A stretch of 64,000 bases of DNA from Cytophagales bacterium (GCA_017303795.1 JAFLBR010000001.1:582879-646878); one strand, 5' to 3'. Shown: positions 18,159 through 28,563, numbered from the stretch's first letter. The notes: generated by a model not told the origin, from the sequence alone. Program-made: numbers and translations.

Positions 18159-21100
18159 ATGAGGACGGGATTTTTACGTTTTATATTCATTATCTGTCTT
18201 GTGTTTTATTCATGCACAGAAAAAAGAGAAGTAAAACTGTTTGAAATACTGAATGCAAAAGAAACGGGCATTGATTTCAATAATAAAATTTTTGAATCCG
18301 ACAGTTTTAATATTCTTACCTATGAGTATATCTACAATGGTGGCGGTGTGGCTGTTGCAGATTTTAATAGTGATTCAATAGTTGATATTTTTTTTACTGG
18401 TAATCAGGTATCGAACCGTTTGTACCTAGGGTTAGGAAATTTGAAATTTAAAGATGTAACAACTGAAAGTGGTCTGATAAGTGATTCAAAGTGGAGTTCG
18501 GGTGTAAGTGTGGTTGATATTAATAATGATGGTCTGGCCGATATCTATGTTTGTGCTACTGCCAGCTCTGATGAAAAATTGCGCAAGAATATGCTTTTTG
18601 TTAACCAGGGTGTCAATTCATCTGGCATTCCTACATTTGTTGATCAAGCTGAGGCATACGGAATAGACTTTAGCGGCCATAGTATTTCGTCTGCGTTTTT
18701 CGATTATGATAAAGATGACGACCTTGATTTATACATTCTGGTTAATGTTAAGCTAAATAATGTACCTACTACTTTTCGGGCTAAAATTGAAGATGGCTCA
18801 TCACTTAATAACGATCGGTTATTTAGAAATGAAGGGAATGGAAAATTTACAGACGTATCACAAGAAGCTGGAATCCGATACGAGGGGTATGGCTTAGGAT
18901 TAGCTATTCAGGATTTTAATAATGATACTTGGCCTGATATTTATGTATCCAATGATTACTTATCCAATGACATTCTTTACCTGAATAACGGTGATGGTAC
19001 TTTCGTAAATGCAACTACCGACTTATTTGGACACCAAAGTCAATTCTCAATGGGTAATGATGTGGCCGATTATAATAATGATGGTTGGCCCGACCTGATT
19101 ACATTAGATATGCTACCCGAAAACAGTGAACGTAAGAAGACTACCATCGGTAATAAAAGTTATCAGAATAACATTAACAACGACACCTACAATTATCAGT
19201 ATCAGTACGTCCGCAATATGCTTCAGCTTAATAACCAAACTAGTGCGGGTATTAAGTTTAGTGAAATTGGACAATTAGCCGGAGTTCATCAGACAGAGTG
19301 GAGTTGGTCGCCCTTATTTGCAGATTTTGATAATGATGGCTTTCGCGACCTTGTGATCACCAACGGCTTCCCAAAAGATATTACCGATAAGGATTTTGCC
19401 AATTACAGAGCTCAATTAATTAATATAGCACCACCTGGTTTTTTGGTTGACTCCATTCCAGTTGTTAAGATTCCAAATTATGCATTTAAAAATAATGGTG
19501 ACCTCACCTTTGCAGATGTTTCAGAAAAGTGGGGTTTAAATCAAGCTTCATTTTCGAATGGAGCTGCATTTGCTGATTTAGACAACGATGGTGATTTAGA
19601 TTATGTGGTAAATAACATTAATGGCAATGCATTCATCTACGAGAATAAGCTAAACAATGACTCTGATGAATCAAATAACTCGCACTTTCTGCGCGTTGCG
19701 TTTGCCGGGCCTGATCAAAATAAAGCCGGATTAGGAACTAAGGTTTACATATATTATAAGGATAAACAGCAATATTACGAGCATTTTATTGTGAGAGGCT
19801 ATTTGTCTTCTGTTGAGGGTGTAGCTCATTTTGGTCTAGGTAAAGTTGGAGTAGTAGACTCTGTTAAAATTGTTTGGCCCGATGGAAAGCAACAAAAACT
19901 AACTTCAATATCTGCCGATAAAAAAATAACCGTTCGATACACAGAGGCGAGTGAGAATCAATCATCACTAAATTCCAACATACCAATACTCTTTAAAGAG
20001 TCAGTTATAAGTACTGGAATAAACTTCCGACACCGACAAAAAGACATTATTGATTTCAATACCCAACGTACAATTCCACATAAATTTTCTCAGTTCGGAC
20101 CAGCCATGGCAGTAGGTGACATAAATAATGATGGATTTGAAGATTTATATATAGCAGGATCAACTGGATTTGAAGGGCAGTTTTTTATGCAAGATAAAGC
20201 CGGAAAATTTCTGCCGGGTCAAAAAATAAAGGGATCAGATGAGTTTACTGAAGAAAGTGCATTATTGTTGGATTTTGATAATGACGGTGATCTTGATCTG
20301 TGTATTGGTAAAGGAGGTTTTGAACAACAGGAAGGCCCCAGCTATCAGAGTAAAGTTTACGTGAATGAAAAAGGCAAGTTTACGGTAACCAGCGCCTTAT
20401 TCCCTGAAATCAAATCCAGTACCTCGGCTATAAGGGCTGCTGATTTTGATGGCGATGGCGATCTGGATTTATTTATTGGCGGTAGAGTTATTCCTGGCAG
20501 TTATCCGTTACCACCGCGAAGTTATATTTTACAAAACAATAATGGTATTTATAAGGATATAACTGAACAGGTATGTTCTTCTCTCTTAAATCTTGGTTTA
20601 GTTACAGATGCAATCTGGAGCGATTATGATAATGATGGTTTTGTTGATCTTATAGTAGTGGGTGAGTTAATGCCAATTACAATTTTGAAGAATGTAAATG
20701 GTCTTTTCTCAAAGGTTAATACTCCTTTACAAAATTATATAGGTTGGTGGAGTAGTATTGCCGCGGCCGACTTTGATGGTGATGGTGATACAGATTATGT
20801 TGTGGGAAATTATGGGCTTAATAATTCTTATAATGTCAGTTCCGACAGGCCTATGAAGGTGTTTGCTAAAGACCTTGATAGTAATGGAAGTATTGAGGCA
20901 TTAATTTTCTGCTACAGTAAAATGGCCGATGGAACAGAGAAATTATGCCCGGCACATTTTTGGGATGAATTAAATCAGCAAAGCCCAAAATTCAGGCGAA
21001 TGTTTACTAAATATAAAAACTTTAGTACCACCACGTGGGAAACATTATTGGCGGATGCTGATAAAAAAGACGCATTGATTATTGATGTAAATCATTTGGC

Positions 21101-21674
21101 AACAAGTTATATCGAAAATCTTGGTGCTGGTAATTTTGAATTACACCAACTTCCGATAGAAGCGCAGTTTGCACCAACCAATGGAATTGTAATTAATGAT
21201 GTAAATGCCGATGGTAACCCAGATATTTTATTAGTAGGGAATGATTATGGTAATGAAGTATTCATTGGTAGGCACGATTCGCAAACGGGTTTGATTTTAA
21301 TGGGAGATGGAGCCGGTGCTTTTAAATCGGTAACTTCTGCTAGTAGTGGTTTCTACGTACCCAACGATGCCAAAGCCCTCGTTCGCTTATCCGGGAAGAA
21401 CCATGATTTTATAATTGCTTCACAAAACCGCGATAGTTTAAAAGTATTCGTACCAACTAAGGTTGAACGTAATTTTGTATTTAAACCACAACCGTTAGAT
21501 GCCTGGGCAATTCTTAAGTTAGCCGATGGTAAAAAACAGAAAGTGGAGTTTTATTATGGTGCAGGTTATTTGTCGCAATCAACGCGAAATCTTAATGTGC
21601 CAAAAGGAGTAATTGAAATAGAAGTCTTTAATTCAAAGGGAGAAAGTAGGAAAGTAGTTCCGGACGGAATTTAA
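18159..21674 (+). CDS. FG-GAP/VCBS repeat lipoprotein with ASPIC/UnbV domain
   Basis: An 1,171-residue surface or periplasmic lipoprotein (lipobox VFYSC, Cys19). Thirteen calcium-binding DxNxDGxxD-type motifs are readable, for example DINNDGLAD, DYNNDGWPD, DFDNDGFRD, DFDGDGDLD and DVNADGNPD. They form integrin-like propeller blades in two sets. Between the sets, near residues 510-590, lies an ASPIC/UnbV domain (GLGTKVYIYY, RGYLSSVEG, HFGLG, DSVKIVWPDGK). Proteins of this CRTAC1-like type commonly accompany SusCD pairs in Bacteroidota, and a glycan-binding role is presumed. Its start follows the susD terminator by 12 bases, and 16 bases separate its stop from the oxidoreductase downstream. Confidence 0.88.
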   Translation: MRTGFLRFIFIICLVFYSCTEKREVKLFEILNAKETGIDFNNKIFESDSFNILTYEYIYNGGGVAVADFNSDSIVDIFFTGNQVSNRLYLGLGNLKFKDVTTESGLISDSKWSSGVSVVDINNDGLADIYVCATASSDEKLRKNMLFVNQGVNSSGIPTFVDQAEAYGIDFSGHSISSAFFDYDKDDDLDLYILVNVKLNNVPTTFRAKIEDGSSLNNDRLFRNEGNGKFTDVSQEAGIRYEGYGLGLAIQDFNNDTWPDIYVSNDYLSNDILYLNNGDGTFVNATTDLFGHQSQFSMGNDVADYNNDGWPDLITLDMLPENSERKKTTIGNKSYQNNINNDTYNYQYQYVRNMLQLNNQTSAGIKFSEIGQLAGVHQTEWSWSPLFADFDNDGFRDLVITNGFPKDITDKDFANYRAQLINIAPPGFLVDSIPVVKIPNYAFKNNGDLTFADVSEKWGLNQASFSNGAAFADLDNDGDLDYVVNNINGNAFIYENKLNNDSDESNNSHFLRVAFAGPDQNKAGLGTKVYIYYKDKQQYYEHFIVRGYLSSVEGVAHFGLGKVGVVDSVKIVWPDGKQQKLTSISADKKITVRYTEASENQSSLNSNIPILFKESVISTGINFRHRQKDIIDFNTQRTIPHKFSQFGPAMAVGDINNDGFEDLYIAGSTGFEGQFFMQDKAGKFLPGQKIKGSDEFTEESALLLDFDNDGDLDLCIGKGGFEQQEGPSYQSKVYVNEKGKFTVTSALFPEIKSSTSAIRAADFDGDGDLDLFIGGRVIPGSYPLPPRSYILQNNNGIYKDITEQVCSSLLNLGLVTDAIWSDYDNDGFVDLIVVGELMPITILKNVNGLFSKVNTPLQNYIGWWSSIAAADFDGDGDTDYVVGNYGLNNSYNVSSDRPMKVFAKDLDSNGSIEALIFCYSKMADGTEKLCPAHFWDELNQQSPKFRRMFTKYKNFSTTTWETLLADADKKDALIIDVNHLATSYIENLGAGNFELHQLPIEAQFAPTNGIVINDVNADGNPDILLVGNDYGNEVFIGRHDSQTGLILMGDGAGAFKSVTSASSGFYVPNDAKALVRLSGKNHDFIIASQNRDSLKVFVPTKVERNFVFKPQPLDAWAILKLADGKKQKVEFYYGAGYLSQSTRNLNVPKGVIEIEVFNSKGESRKVVPDGI

Positions 21675-21690
21675 AACTAAAGATTAATTT

Positions 21691-23085
21691 ATGAAACCGA
21701 CAAAATCAAATCGCAGAGGGTTTATTAAAAAGCTTACTGGCACGGCTTTGGGAGCGGCAGTGGGCGCTAGTGCTTTTGCATCGCAGAAAGTTGAGATTTT
21801 AAAGCCAATCAACCATCAGCACAAATCTTTTGGCCCTAACGATCAGGTTAATATTGCCGTTATCGGTATGGGTATAATGGGATTTAGCAACGCATTCTGG
21901 TCGCTGCAAGTGCCAGGTGTGAAACTGGTTGCTGTGTGCGATTTATATACCGGCCGGCTTGAACGTGCCCGTGAAAAATTCGGTAAAGATTTGTTTGTAA
22001 CCAAAAACTATAAGGAGATACTTGATCGTAAAGATATTGACGCGGTTATTGTAGCTACATCCGATCATTGGCACGATCGCATTTCAATTGAAGCCATGAA
22101 CAAAGGCAAGCATGTGTATTGCGAAAAGCCAATGGTACATAGATTGGAAGAAGGAGCCGATGTAATCGCTACACAGAAAAAAACTGGTAAAGTATTTATT
22201 GTAGGAAGTCAGCGGGTAAGTTCGATTGTAACGCACAAAACAAAAGAAATTTTTGAGTCCAAAACAATTGGCGATCTGGTAATGGTAGAAACGTGGATGG
22301 ATCGCCATAGTGCAAACGGTGCGTGGCAATATTCAATACCTACCGATGCAAATGCTAATACAGTTGACTGGGAAAATTTTCAAGGCGATGCCCCTAAACG
22401 GCCATACGATCCGGTAAAGTTTTTCAGATGGCGGAATTATCAGGATTATGGTACGGGTGTAGCGGGTGATTTGTTTGTGCATCTGTTTTCGGCTTTGCAT
22501 GCTGTAACCAGTTCTAAAGGCCCCAACCGAATTCTGGCAACCGGTGGCTTGCGTTATTGGAAAGATGGCCGTGATGTACCGGATGTGATAATGGGTGTAT
22601 ATGATTATCCGGAAACAAAGCAGCATCCGGCCTTCAATCTGCAAATGCGTGTAAATTTTGTAGATGGCAGCGAAAGTGGAGAAGGACTTCGGTTAATTGG
22701 AACCGATGGTTTTATTGATATGGGCTGGAGTTCTGTAAAAGTTAAACATCATAAAATTCATGACGAACCCGGTTATGGTGGTTGGGACTCGTTCGATACG
22801 TTTACCGAAGCGCAGCAAAAAGAATACGAGAAATGGTATAAGGCAAAATATCCGAAGAAGCCTGGTACAATTTTACCTTCTGATTTAGAGTATATGGCAC
22901 CTGAAGATTACAGTGCCAACTTAGATCACCACATTAACTTCTACAAGGGAATTCGGGAGAAGGCGCCTATTGTGGAAGATGCTTTGTTTGGCATGCAAGC
23001 TGCGGGACCAGCGCTTGCAACTAACAAGAGTTACTTCGATAAAGCAATTGTTAAATGGAACCCGGACTTAGCGCAGTTAGCGTAG
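21691..23085 (+). CDS. Exported Gfo/Idh/MocA family oxidoreductase (SusCD operon)
   Basis: A 464-residue oxidoreductase. The N-terminus MKPTKSNRRGFIKKLTGTAL is a Tat signal (RRGFIKK). The Rossmann segment VNIAVIGMGIMGFSNAFW follows near residue 55, and the classical catalytic EKP motif is intact in GKHVYCEKPMVH (near 145), unlike the QKP of the two paralogues at 2.6-5.5 kb. The C-terminal family domain includes FRWRNYQDYGTGVAGDLFVH. As last gene of the SusCD cluster it probably processes the imported sugar in the periplasm. Substrate and cofactor preference are not visible. Confidence 0.88.
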   Translation: MKPTKSNRRGFIKKLTGTALGAAVGASAFASQKVEILKPINHQHKSFGPNDQVNIAVIGMGIMGFSNAFWSLQVPGVKLVAVCDLYTGRLERAREKFGKDLFVTKNYKEILDRKDIDAVIVATSDHWHDRISIEAMNKGKHVYCEKPMVHRLEEGADVIATQKKTGKVFIVGSQRVSSIVTHKTKEIFESKTIGDLVMVETWMDRHSANGAWQYSIPTDANANTVDWENFQGDAPKRPYDPVKFFRWRNYQDYGTGVAGDLFVHLFSALHAVTSSKGPNRILATGGLRYWKDGRDVPDVIMGVYDYPETKQHPAFNLQMRVNFVDGSESGEGLRLIGTDGFIDMGWSSVKVKHHKIHDEPGYGGWDSFDTFTEAQQKEYEKWYKAKYPKKPGTILPSDLEYMAPEDYSANLDHHINFYKGIREKAPIVEDALFGMQAAGPALATNKSYFDKAIVKWNPDLAQLA

Positions 23086-23091
23086 ATTCAA

Positions 23092-23982
23092 TTATTCGCC
23101 CACAAACTTAGGCACCTGCAATTGGGTGCCTATTTTTTTGTTCATCTCAGCAATCAGGTATTTACACAACTCAGGCGAATGCAGTTCTTCGTGCTGGTGC
23201 ATAAAGAAATAAATTCGTTTTATACCTTGGTCTTTCCAGAGTTTCATCCGGTCAACCCATTCATCAATGCGGGTATAATCGGTAGGATGGAGGCCGTTAC
23301 CCACAAACCGGAGAAAGGCCTGCGAAGTACTTAGCCGCATGTGTACACAATCTCTTCGTGCGCTGGCATCAGTAATTACCGCACCAGCTGAATTCTTTTC
23401 CATTACACCAAACAACTTATCAAAAGCTTCGGTGTTGGTATACCAGTCTTTATGCCGTTGCTCCACAAACAACTCTACATCTTTAGGCATGGATTCAATA
23501 AAAGCTTGTTGCACCTCCAGCGACTTTGGGCCCATTTGCGGATGTGGCATCAGAAAAATCGGCCCGAGGTTTTCTTTAAATTCATAAATAGCTTCGAAAA
23601 AACGATCTAACAATTCTTGCGTTTCCTTTAATCGTTTAATGTGCGTAATCTGATCCACAAACTTAGGGCAGAACTTAAAGCCTTCACCAACTTTACTTTT
23701 CCAGGTTTTTATCTGCGCTTTGGTGGGCATCCTGTAAAAGGTAGCATTCAACTCAATACAATTAAAGTGTTTTGCATAGTGTTGTAGAAAATCAGCTGCC
23801 TTTGTTTTGGGTGGATAAATTTTACCAACCCAATCGGGCCGGCCCCATTTGGCACAGCCTACAAAAAATTCAGTTGTCCCTTTTTGTTTGCCGATAACTT
23901 TAGCCGTTGCCGGATGATCGGGCGGAAGTGTAAAATCAATAGCGGAAAGATCAAGTTCTGATTCAACGCGGCCAAACTGCAT
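23092..23982 (-). CDS. DUF72 domain protein
   Basis: A 296-residue protein of the DUF72 (YecE-like) TIM-barrel family. It has the family hallmarks FFVGCAKWGRPDWVGKIYPP (about residues 36-55), HFNCIELNATFYRMPT, FKFCPKFVDQITH and IKRIYFFMHQH near the C-terminus. The biochemical role of the family is unknown. It converges with the oxidoreductase gene (6 bases between the stops), so it is not part of that operon. It is monocistronic as far as can be seen. Confidence 0.88.
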   Translation of the reverse strand: MQFGRVESELDLSAIDFTLPPDHPATAKVIGKQKGTTEFFVGCAKWGRPDWVGKIYPPKTKAADFLQHYAKHFNCIELNATFYRMPTKAQIKTWKSKVGEGFKFCPKFVDQITHIKRLKETQELLDRFFEAIYEFKENLGPIFLMPHPQMGPKSLEVQQAFIESMPKDVELFVEQRHKDWYTNTEAFDKLFGVMEKNSAGAVITDASARRDCVHMRLSTSQAFLRFVGNGLHPTDYTRIDEWVDRMKLWKDQGIKRIYFFMHQHEELHSPELCKYLIAEMNKKIGTQLQVPKFVGE

Positions 23983-24257
23983 GCCCTATTTGTAGTTTTA
24001 AATTGAAAACAAGATAAGGATTTGTTGTTACGTTCAAAAATTCAACAATGATAGAGCACAATGTAACGGACCGGAAAAATAAACCTCAACAGATAAAATA
24101 TAACTTTTTGTGGTACTTAACTCAACTATTTGGTTTATAATACTTTGAAGGATTTGAATAAAACATAAACCTCCTGCAATTAGTTTCAGGGGCTAATCAC
24201 TTCCCTTAAGATAAATAAGCAGAAAGTGTCTAATTTTCCATTATAACGGTAAGAACT
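23983..24257. other. Intergenic region, nothing recognised
   Basis: This AT-rich spacer lies between the DUF72 start and the end of the IPT/TIG lipoprotein gene. It must contain the DUF72 promoter, but no convincing promoter, hairpin, repeat or small gene could be picked out. Confidence 0.3.
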
Positions 24258-25493
24258 TTAATAGTACACGATTGTCATCCCATCAATTGATCCAACTACA
24301 CCAGGCCCATAGTCAGGAGTGATAACCTGGCCGTTTTTAGTTAACACACTAAAATATGGATATAGTTCACCAAACTGATTATTCAATAGATAAATGGCAT
24401 CATCAGTTACTTCGATTGCAGCTATGTATCTGTTTGGCGAAATTGGAGATGATATTTTTTCCAAGCCGTTTACCCAATACTTTGCAACCGTGGTACCCAT
24501 TTGTTCCCCGTATCCATAACCAGAAATATAGACATCTGAATTGTGAATGGAAATATCATAAGCATGCCCATTAACTTCTAAAGGGGCCATTCGAATATCA
24601 TTTTTCCAATGAAAAATCCGACTATAAAATCCTAATCCCTCTACGCCAACGATATGAATATCAGAATCGTTTATTAGAATTCTTTCTGCACTACAAATCC
24701 CAGTCCCCTCTAATGGGGTTGGGACCCCATTTCTCCAAAGCACTGCGTTTGGATATTCTTGACCAACCATGTAAACATCATTTCCAATAACTGCGATATC
24801 ATTTGGTGAAGCAGTTATGAAGTCATATACCGTTGAAGAAAATGTAAGGATACCATTTTTCCAATATTTGGCAACTCTATTAATAGGATAAGTTCCTCTC
24901 TGATAGCCACAAATATAGACATCACCATTTGATACAACGATACCGGTTAGCTCAGTTTGTGAATTAGTACCCTCTAAAGGAATGGATTGATTATTTTTCC
25001 AATACTTGGGTACTTTTATTGCATCAAGAAACTCAAATCCAATAGCATGTATATCTTCACCTGAAACGACTAGATCATTTACATGCCCTACACTATTCAA
25101 GGTTGTTTGAATTCCATCCTTCCAAAAGCACGCAGCGTAGTTGCTTCTTCCATACGTATACAAATGATAGTATCTAAACTCAGGTCCTATTATCTTGCTC
25201 TTCCTGACTTCTATCTCTATCAAACCGCTTTTAGATAGAATTGGTGCAACAACCTCCATGAGGGTATCATTAACTTGCGCAATCTCTGCACGTACTCCAT
25301 TAAATTTTACAATATTTTCTAGAGCATTTTTACTAAAATTTTTACCCCGGATTTTAACTAACGTACCTGGCTGGCCAGTTAATGGAGTAATCTCTGATAT
25401 GCTGGCGGGTTCAATTGGATTTTCATCAGAACTTTCACATCGGACAAGTAAAAAAGCACATAGGATGAGGAAATATCTGATTTTATTTATCAT
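24258..25493 (-). CDS. IPT/TIG lipoprotein with YWKNG repeats
   Basis: A 411-residue lipoprotein (MINKIRYFLILCAFLLVRC, lipobox LVRC, Cys19). Residues about 30-110 are an IPT/TIG immunoglobulin-like domain (ISEITPLTGQPGTLVKIRGKNF). The rest holds six repeats of 33-40 residues built on Y/FWKNG ... G.DVYI.G.., for example CFWKDGIQTTL, KYWKNNQSIPLEG, VLWRNGVPTPLEG, FHWKNDIRM and KYWVNGLEKI. They look like blades of a beta propeller. The function is unknown; a surface-exposed binding protein is likely. It lies 69 bases downstream of a second IPT/TIG lipoprotein gene on the same strand. Confidence 0.7.
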   Translation of the reverse strand: MINKIRYFLILCAFLLVRCESSDENPIEPASISEITPLTGQPGTLVKIRGKNFSKNALENIVKFNGVRAEIAQVNDTLMEVVAPILSKSGLIEIEVRKSKIIGPEFRYYHLYTYGRSNYAACFWKDGIQTTLNSVGHVNDLVVSGEDIHAIGFEFLDAIKVPKYWKNNQSIPLEGTNSQTELTGIVVSNGDVYICGYQRGTYPINRVAKYWKNGILTFSSTVYDFITASPNDIAVIGNDVYMVGQEYPNAVLWRNGVPTPLEGTGICSAERILINDSDIHIVGVEGLGFYSRIFHWKNDIRMAPLEVNGHAYDISIHNSDVYISGYGYGEQMGTTVAKYWVNGLEKISSPISPNRYIAAIEVTDDAIYLLNNQFGELYPYFSVLTKNGQVITPDYGPGVVGSIDGMTIVYY

Positions 25494-25562
25494 TAAAGGG
25501 TCATGATTAGTAGTTTAACTTAGATAATAATTCAAAGAATTGTCATCACTAAAATGAAGTGC

Positions 25563-26384
25563 TTAAAATACAGTTGATACAAAACGCACTTTGAAAGTAC
25601 CTTCTGTTACAATTATTGTTGATGTGCTATTAGCACTTTGTATTACCCCGCCAAAAGTACCAGAAACTGTATATGCACTGGATCCTAATGATGATGAATG
25701 ATACTCCACGGTGGTTACTGTCAGGCTTGAATTTAGATTGTCAAGTACGTGAGAGTAATAAAATTCGTTATTTGTCGAGTATACAAACGAAGCATAAGGT
25801 AGTGGAACATTGTCTCTAAGTAAGAATTCCTTTCCTTTTAGATTTTCTATCATATTTGGTTTAACAAGTGTAGGAAAGCAAATTGTTAGTCCACTACTTT
25901 CAGAATTGTCTTCTAGGTTCATACAAACGCAGGAGGAACAATGATTAAAGCTGTTATTTAAATCCTCAAACCTTTTTAAGATACCATCTACCTTAAATTC
26001 GATAAAATAGGTTAGTTCTGGTGGTGTTGTATAAGTGAAAACTGGTCCAATAATAGTTTTGCCACGGGTTAAAAGTTTGATTGGGCCATTTCCTGCTGAT
26101 TCTGGAACAATAACCTTGATTTGGGTTTCGTATGAACTATCTTGAGGTGCTCTTTCCACCATGGAAATGAATGCATCTTGATCATTAAAAGTCACTTTGT
26201 TCTGATTAATAGTTTCAGCAAAACCATTGCCACCAATTATTATCAGCCTTCCAGCGGTTCCTTCAGTATATGAAACCATTTTTATCTCTATAGTTGGTCC
26301 TGATTCATTTTCGGAACAACCTAGAATAAGAAGAATCATAAAGTAAGTTGGTAAGAATTTGATGTTAATCGTTAATTTTAACAT
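25563..26384 (-). CDS. IPT/TIG domain lipoprotein
   Basis: A 273-residue lipoprotein (lipobox LILGC, Cys23). An IPT/TIG domain occupies about residues 33-110 (VSYTEGTAGRLIIIGGNGFA, PESAGNGPIKLLTRGKTIIG). The remaining 160 residues are a beta-rich domain I do not recognise, with a CSSCVC cluster near residue 155 and a Ser/Thr-rich end. It belongs to the minus-strand envelope cluster, 61 bases downstream of the TonB receptor. It may be a surface accessory of that receptor, but there is no direct evidence. Confidence 0.65.
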   Translation of the reverse strand: MLKLTINIKFLPTYFMILLILGCSENESGPTIEIKMVSYTEGTAGRLIIIGGNGFAETINQNKVTFNDQDAFISMVERAPQDSSYETQIKVIVPESAGNGPIKLLTRGKTIIGPVFTYTTPPELTYFIEFKVDGILKRFEDLNNSFNHCSSCVCMNLEDNSESSGLTICFPTLVKPNMIENLKGKEFLLRDNVPLPYASFVYSTNNEFYYSHVLDNLNSSLTVTTVEYHSSSLGSSAYTVSGTFGGVIQSANSTSTIIVTEGTFKVRFVSTVF

Positions 26385-26445
26385 AGCTTATTTTGAATTT
26401 GTACATCATTGTAAAAGTACAGCTAAATTTGATTAGTTCTATGCA

Positions 26446-28563
26446 TCAAAAATTCACTACCGCACCAAAGTAAATGGTTCGCAACGAGAAATATTGTGCT
26501 GTTTTGATAGAGTACTCAAAATTATATGTGTAAGCCTGCACATTAAAATGGTTGGTGATGTTTTCGGCACTTAGAAAGCTTATTAGGGTCATCTTTTCAC
26601 TCAGAGCAAACACCTTGCTAATGTTGCCACTCAGACTAAAATAATCAGGCACCCTTTCTTGTTGATTGTACAGGGAAAGATTGGGTTCATACACTTGCCA
26701 TTGCGGATCAAATACAGAGCTAACAACCGGCTGATACCAGGCGCCTTGTCGCCACAGGGCAAATGCAGCCACGCTCCAGGTTTGTTTAAATCGATATTGA
26801 ATATTTCCTTTTGCAAAATAGCCGAGATCATACGAAGAGCGATAACTTAAGTCCTCTGTCTTGATTCGGGCTTGCAAAGTGGTAAATGAAAACTGTGCAG
26901 TTACTTTTTGTTTTATGTAGCGTGCAAATAACTCCAATCCATTCGCATATTGGCGATTGATTTGAGTAACTGTCCTTTTAGAAAAAACAGAAGCCGTTAG
27001 TTCATACCGGTTGGTTTTAAAACTCAAGTCTGATGATGCTTGTTGATTATCATACTGTATAGTTGGTATTTCTTCGTTTCGAGCGAAATCAAGTTTATGA
27101 TACTGACCAATGCCTACTAACCACGAAAGTTTTTCAATAGGTTGCCATTTTAGATTTACCTGCATACTGGTGTAGTTGGGTTGATTGCCTGCTGGAAAAT
27201 TCTTCCGCAGTCCTAAACCTGCAGTCCATTTTTCATTTATGGTAAGTTTGCCATAACTGTACCATTCCGTAAGCGGGATTCTGGTGGTAGATGCTGCATT
27301 AAAATGTGGATGTTCGGTGCCAAGTGCGTAACCCAGCAGAGGAATAACTCCTGCAAACTTTTGTTTTCGGGCATCGTACGAGAATCCGGTTTTGAAATCA
27401 ATCCATCGGGAAGTATGATGATAATTCAATGAACTAAACAAATCAACACTGTTGATCTGTATATCAGAAACACTGTATGCAAAGTCTGATTTTCCAAAGC
27501 TTGCGCCTTGGTTAAAAGATAATTCACCATTTCCAATTCTGTGTTGAAAAGTTAGTGTGGTAAAATTTCTGATTTTACCCGCATTAAAATCGCCACGGTA
27601 GGAGGGATGAATAAAATCGTAAACAAACGATTCTTTCAAACTATAGTTAAAAATACGGACCGATGTATTTGGCTTCCAGGCATGGAAATAATGCAAGCCA
27701 AGATCGGTTGTATTAAATTGCTTAATGTGTTTAAAAGCTTTTTTATTAAGTCCGGTTACCAAGCCTGAGTATTGATAGTTTGAAAAAACAATTAAAGCGC
27801 TTTTTGGATTAATACGCAGTTGCGTATTAATACCAACATTGGCAAGCGTAACAGAAACCTGAGTAGAATTTTTTTCGGGCACAGTACTTTCGGTTTGCAA
27901 AGCAATTAATCCAGCGGATGCATTTCCATATTCCAGCGGTGGATTACCTGGAAATACCTGCACGTTGTTTATAATAGCTGTATTAAAAATGCTAAACGTA
28001 CCGATACCATTTAATTGACTATACCGCACGCCATCATAAATCGGTACATTGTTCAAATAAATACCAGTTTCCTGAGCCGTACTTCCACGTAAGCTTATGT
28101 TGGCCGATTCGTCTAATGTAGTAGAAGATGGCATCGCGTTAACGGCAAGCAGCGGATCGGCTCGTGCTGCCGGATTAGTATAGATTTGAAGTTTAGTCGC
28201 TTTAAAAGTTCGAAACTCTTCGGCAATTAAACGCTCTGCAACAACTACAACTTCCTGAGTTTGCGTGGTGATTGACTCCAATGTAATAACAACTTCGCAA
28301 GTTGAATTTGATATGGGAATGAATTGCTCCCGATAGCCAATAAACGAAACAACTACCGTATCGGGTTGACTGATTGGTAAAGTAAATCTGCCTAATGTAT
28401 CGGTGCTTGTGCCTACGCGCCAGTTGCTTTGCAAATAGATGTTTGCTCCGGGTAGCGGAAGAAGCAGAGCATCTCTGACTATACCTTTAATTTCAGAACA
28501 AGGTTGTGCCTCGGCTTTAGTAAAGGCAATAGTTATTAACACAAGCAATAATATTGCTCTCAT
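26446..28563 (-). CDS. TonB-dependent outer-membrane receptor
   Basis: A 705-residue TonB-dependent receptor, not SusC-like. It has a signal peptide (MRAILLLVLITIAFTKAEAQ), a carboxypeptidase-regulatory-like domain at about residues 22-100 (IKGIVRDALLLPLPGANIYL, VSFIGYREQ), a plug (NAMPSSTTLDESANISLRGS, IYLNNVPIYDG) and a barrel ending in FGAVVNF. No SusD follows. The upstream gene ends 24 bases before its start, so it shares a transcript with the TPR and lipocalin-like genes. The substrate (metal chelate, cofactor or peptide) cannot be told. Confidence 0.88.
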   Translation of the reverse strand: MRAILLLVLITIAFTKAEAQPCSEIKGIVRDALLLPLPGANIYLQSNWRVGTSTDTLGRFTLPISQPDTVVVSFIGYREQFIPISNSTCEVVITLESITTQTQEVVVVAERLIAEEFRTFKATKLQIYTNPAARADPLLAVNAMPSSTTLDESANISLRGSTAQETGIYLNNVPIYDGVRYSQLNGIGTFSIFNTAIINNVQVFPGNPPLEYGNASAGLIALQTESTVPEKNSTQVSVTLANVGINTQLRINPKSALIVFSNYQYSGLVTGLNKKAFKHIKQFNTTDLGLHYFHAWKPNTSVRIFNYSLKESFVYDFIHPSYRGDFNAGKIRNFTTLTFQHRIGNGELSFNQGASFGKSDFAYSVSDIQINSVDLFSSLNYHHTSRWIDFKTGFSYDARKQKFAGVIPLLGYALGTEHPHFNAASTTRIPLTEWYSYGKLTINEKWTAGLGLRKNFPAGNQPNYTSMQVNLKWQPIEKLSWLVGIGQYHKLDFARNEEIPTIQYDNQQASSDLSFKTNRYELTASVFSKRTVTQINRQYANGLELFARYIKQKVTAQFSFTTLQARIKTEDLSYRSSYDLGYFAKGNIQYRFKQTWSVAAFALWRQGAWYQPVVSSVFDPQWQVYEPNLSLYNQQERVPDYFSLSGNISKVFALSEKMTLISFLSAENITNHFNVQAYTYNFEYSIKTAQYFSLRTIYFGAVVNF

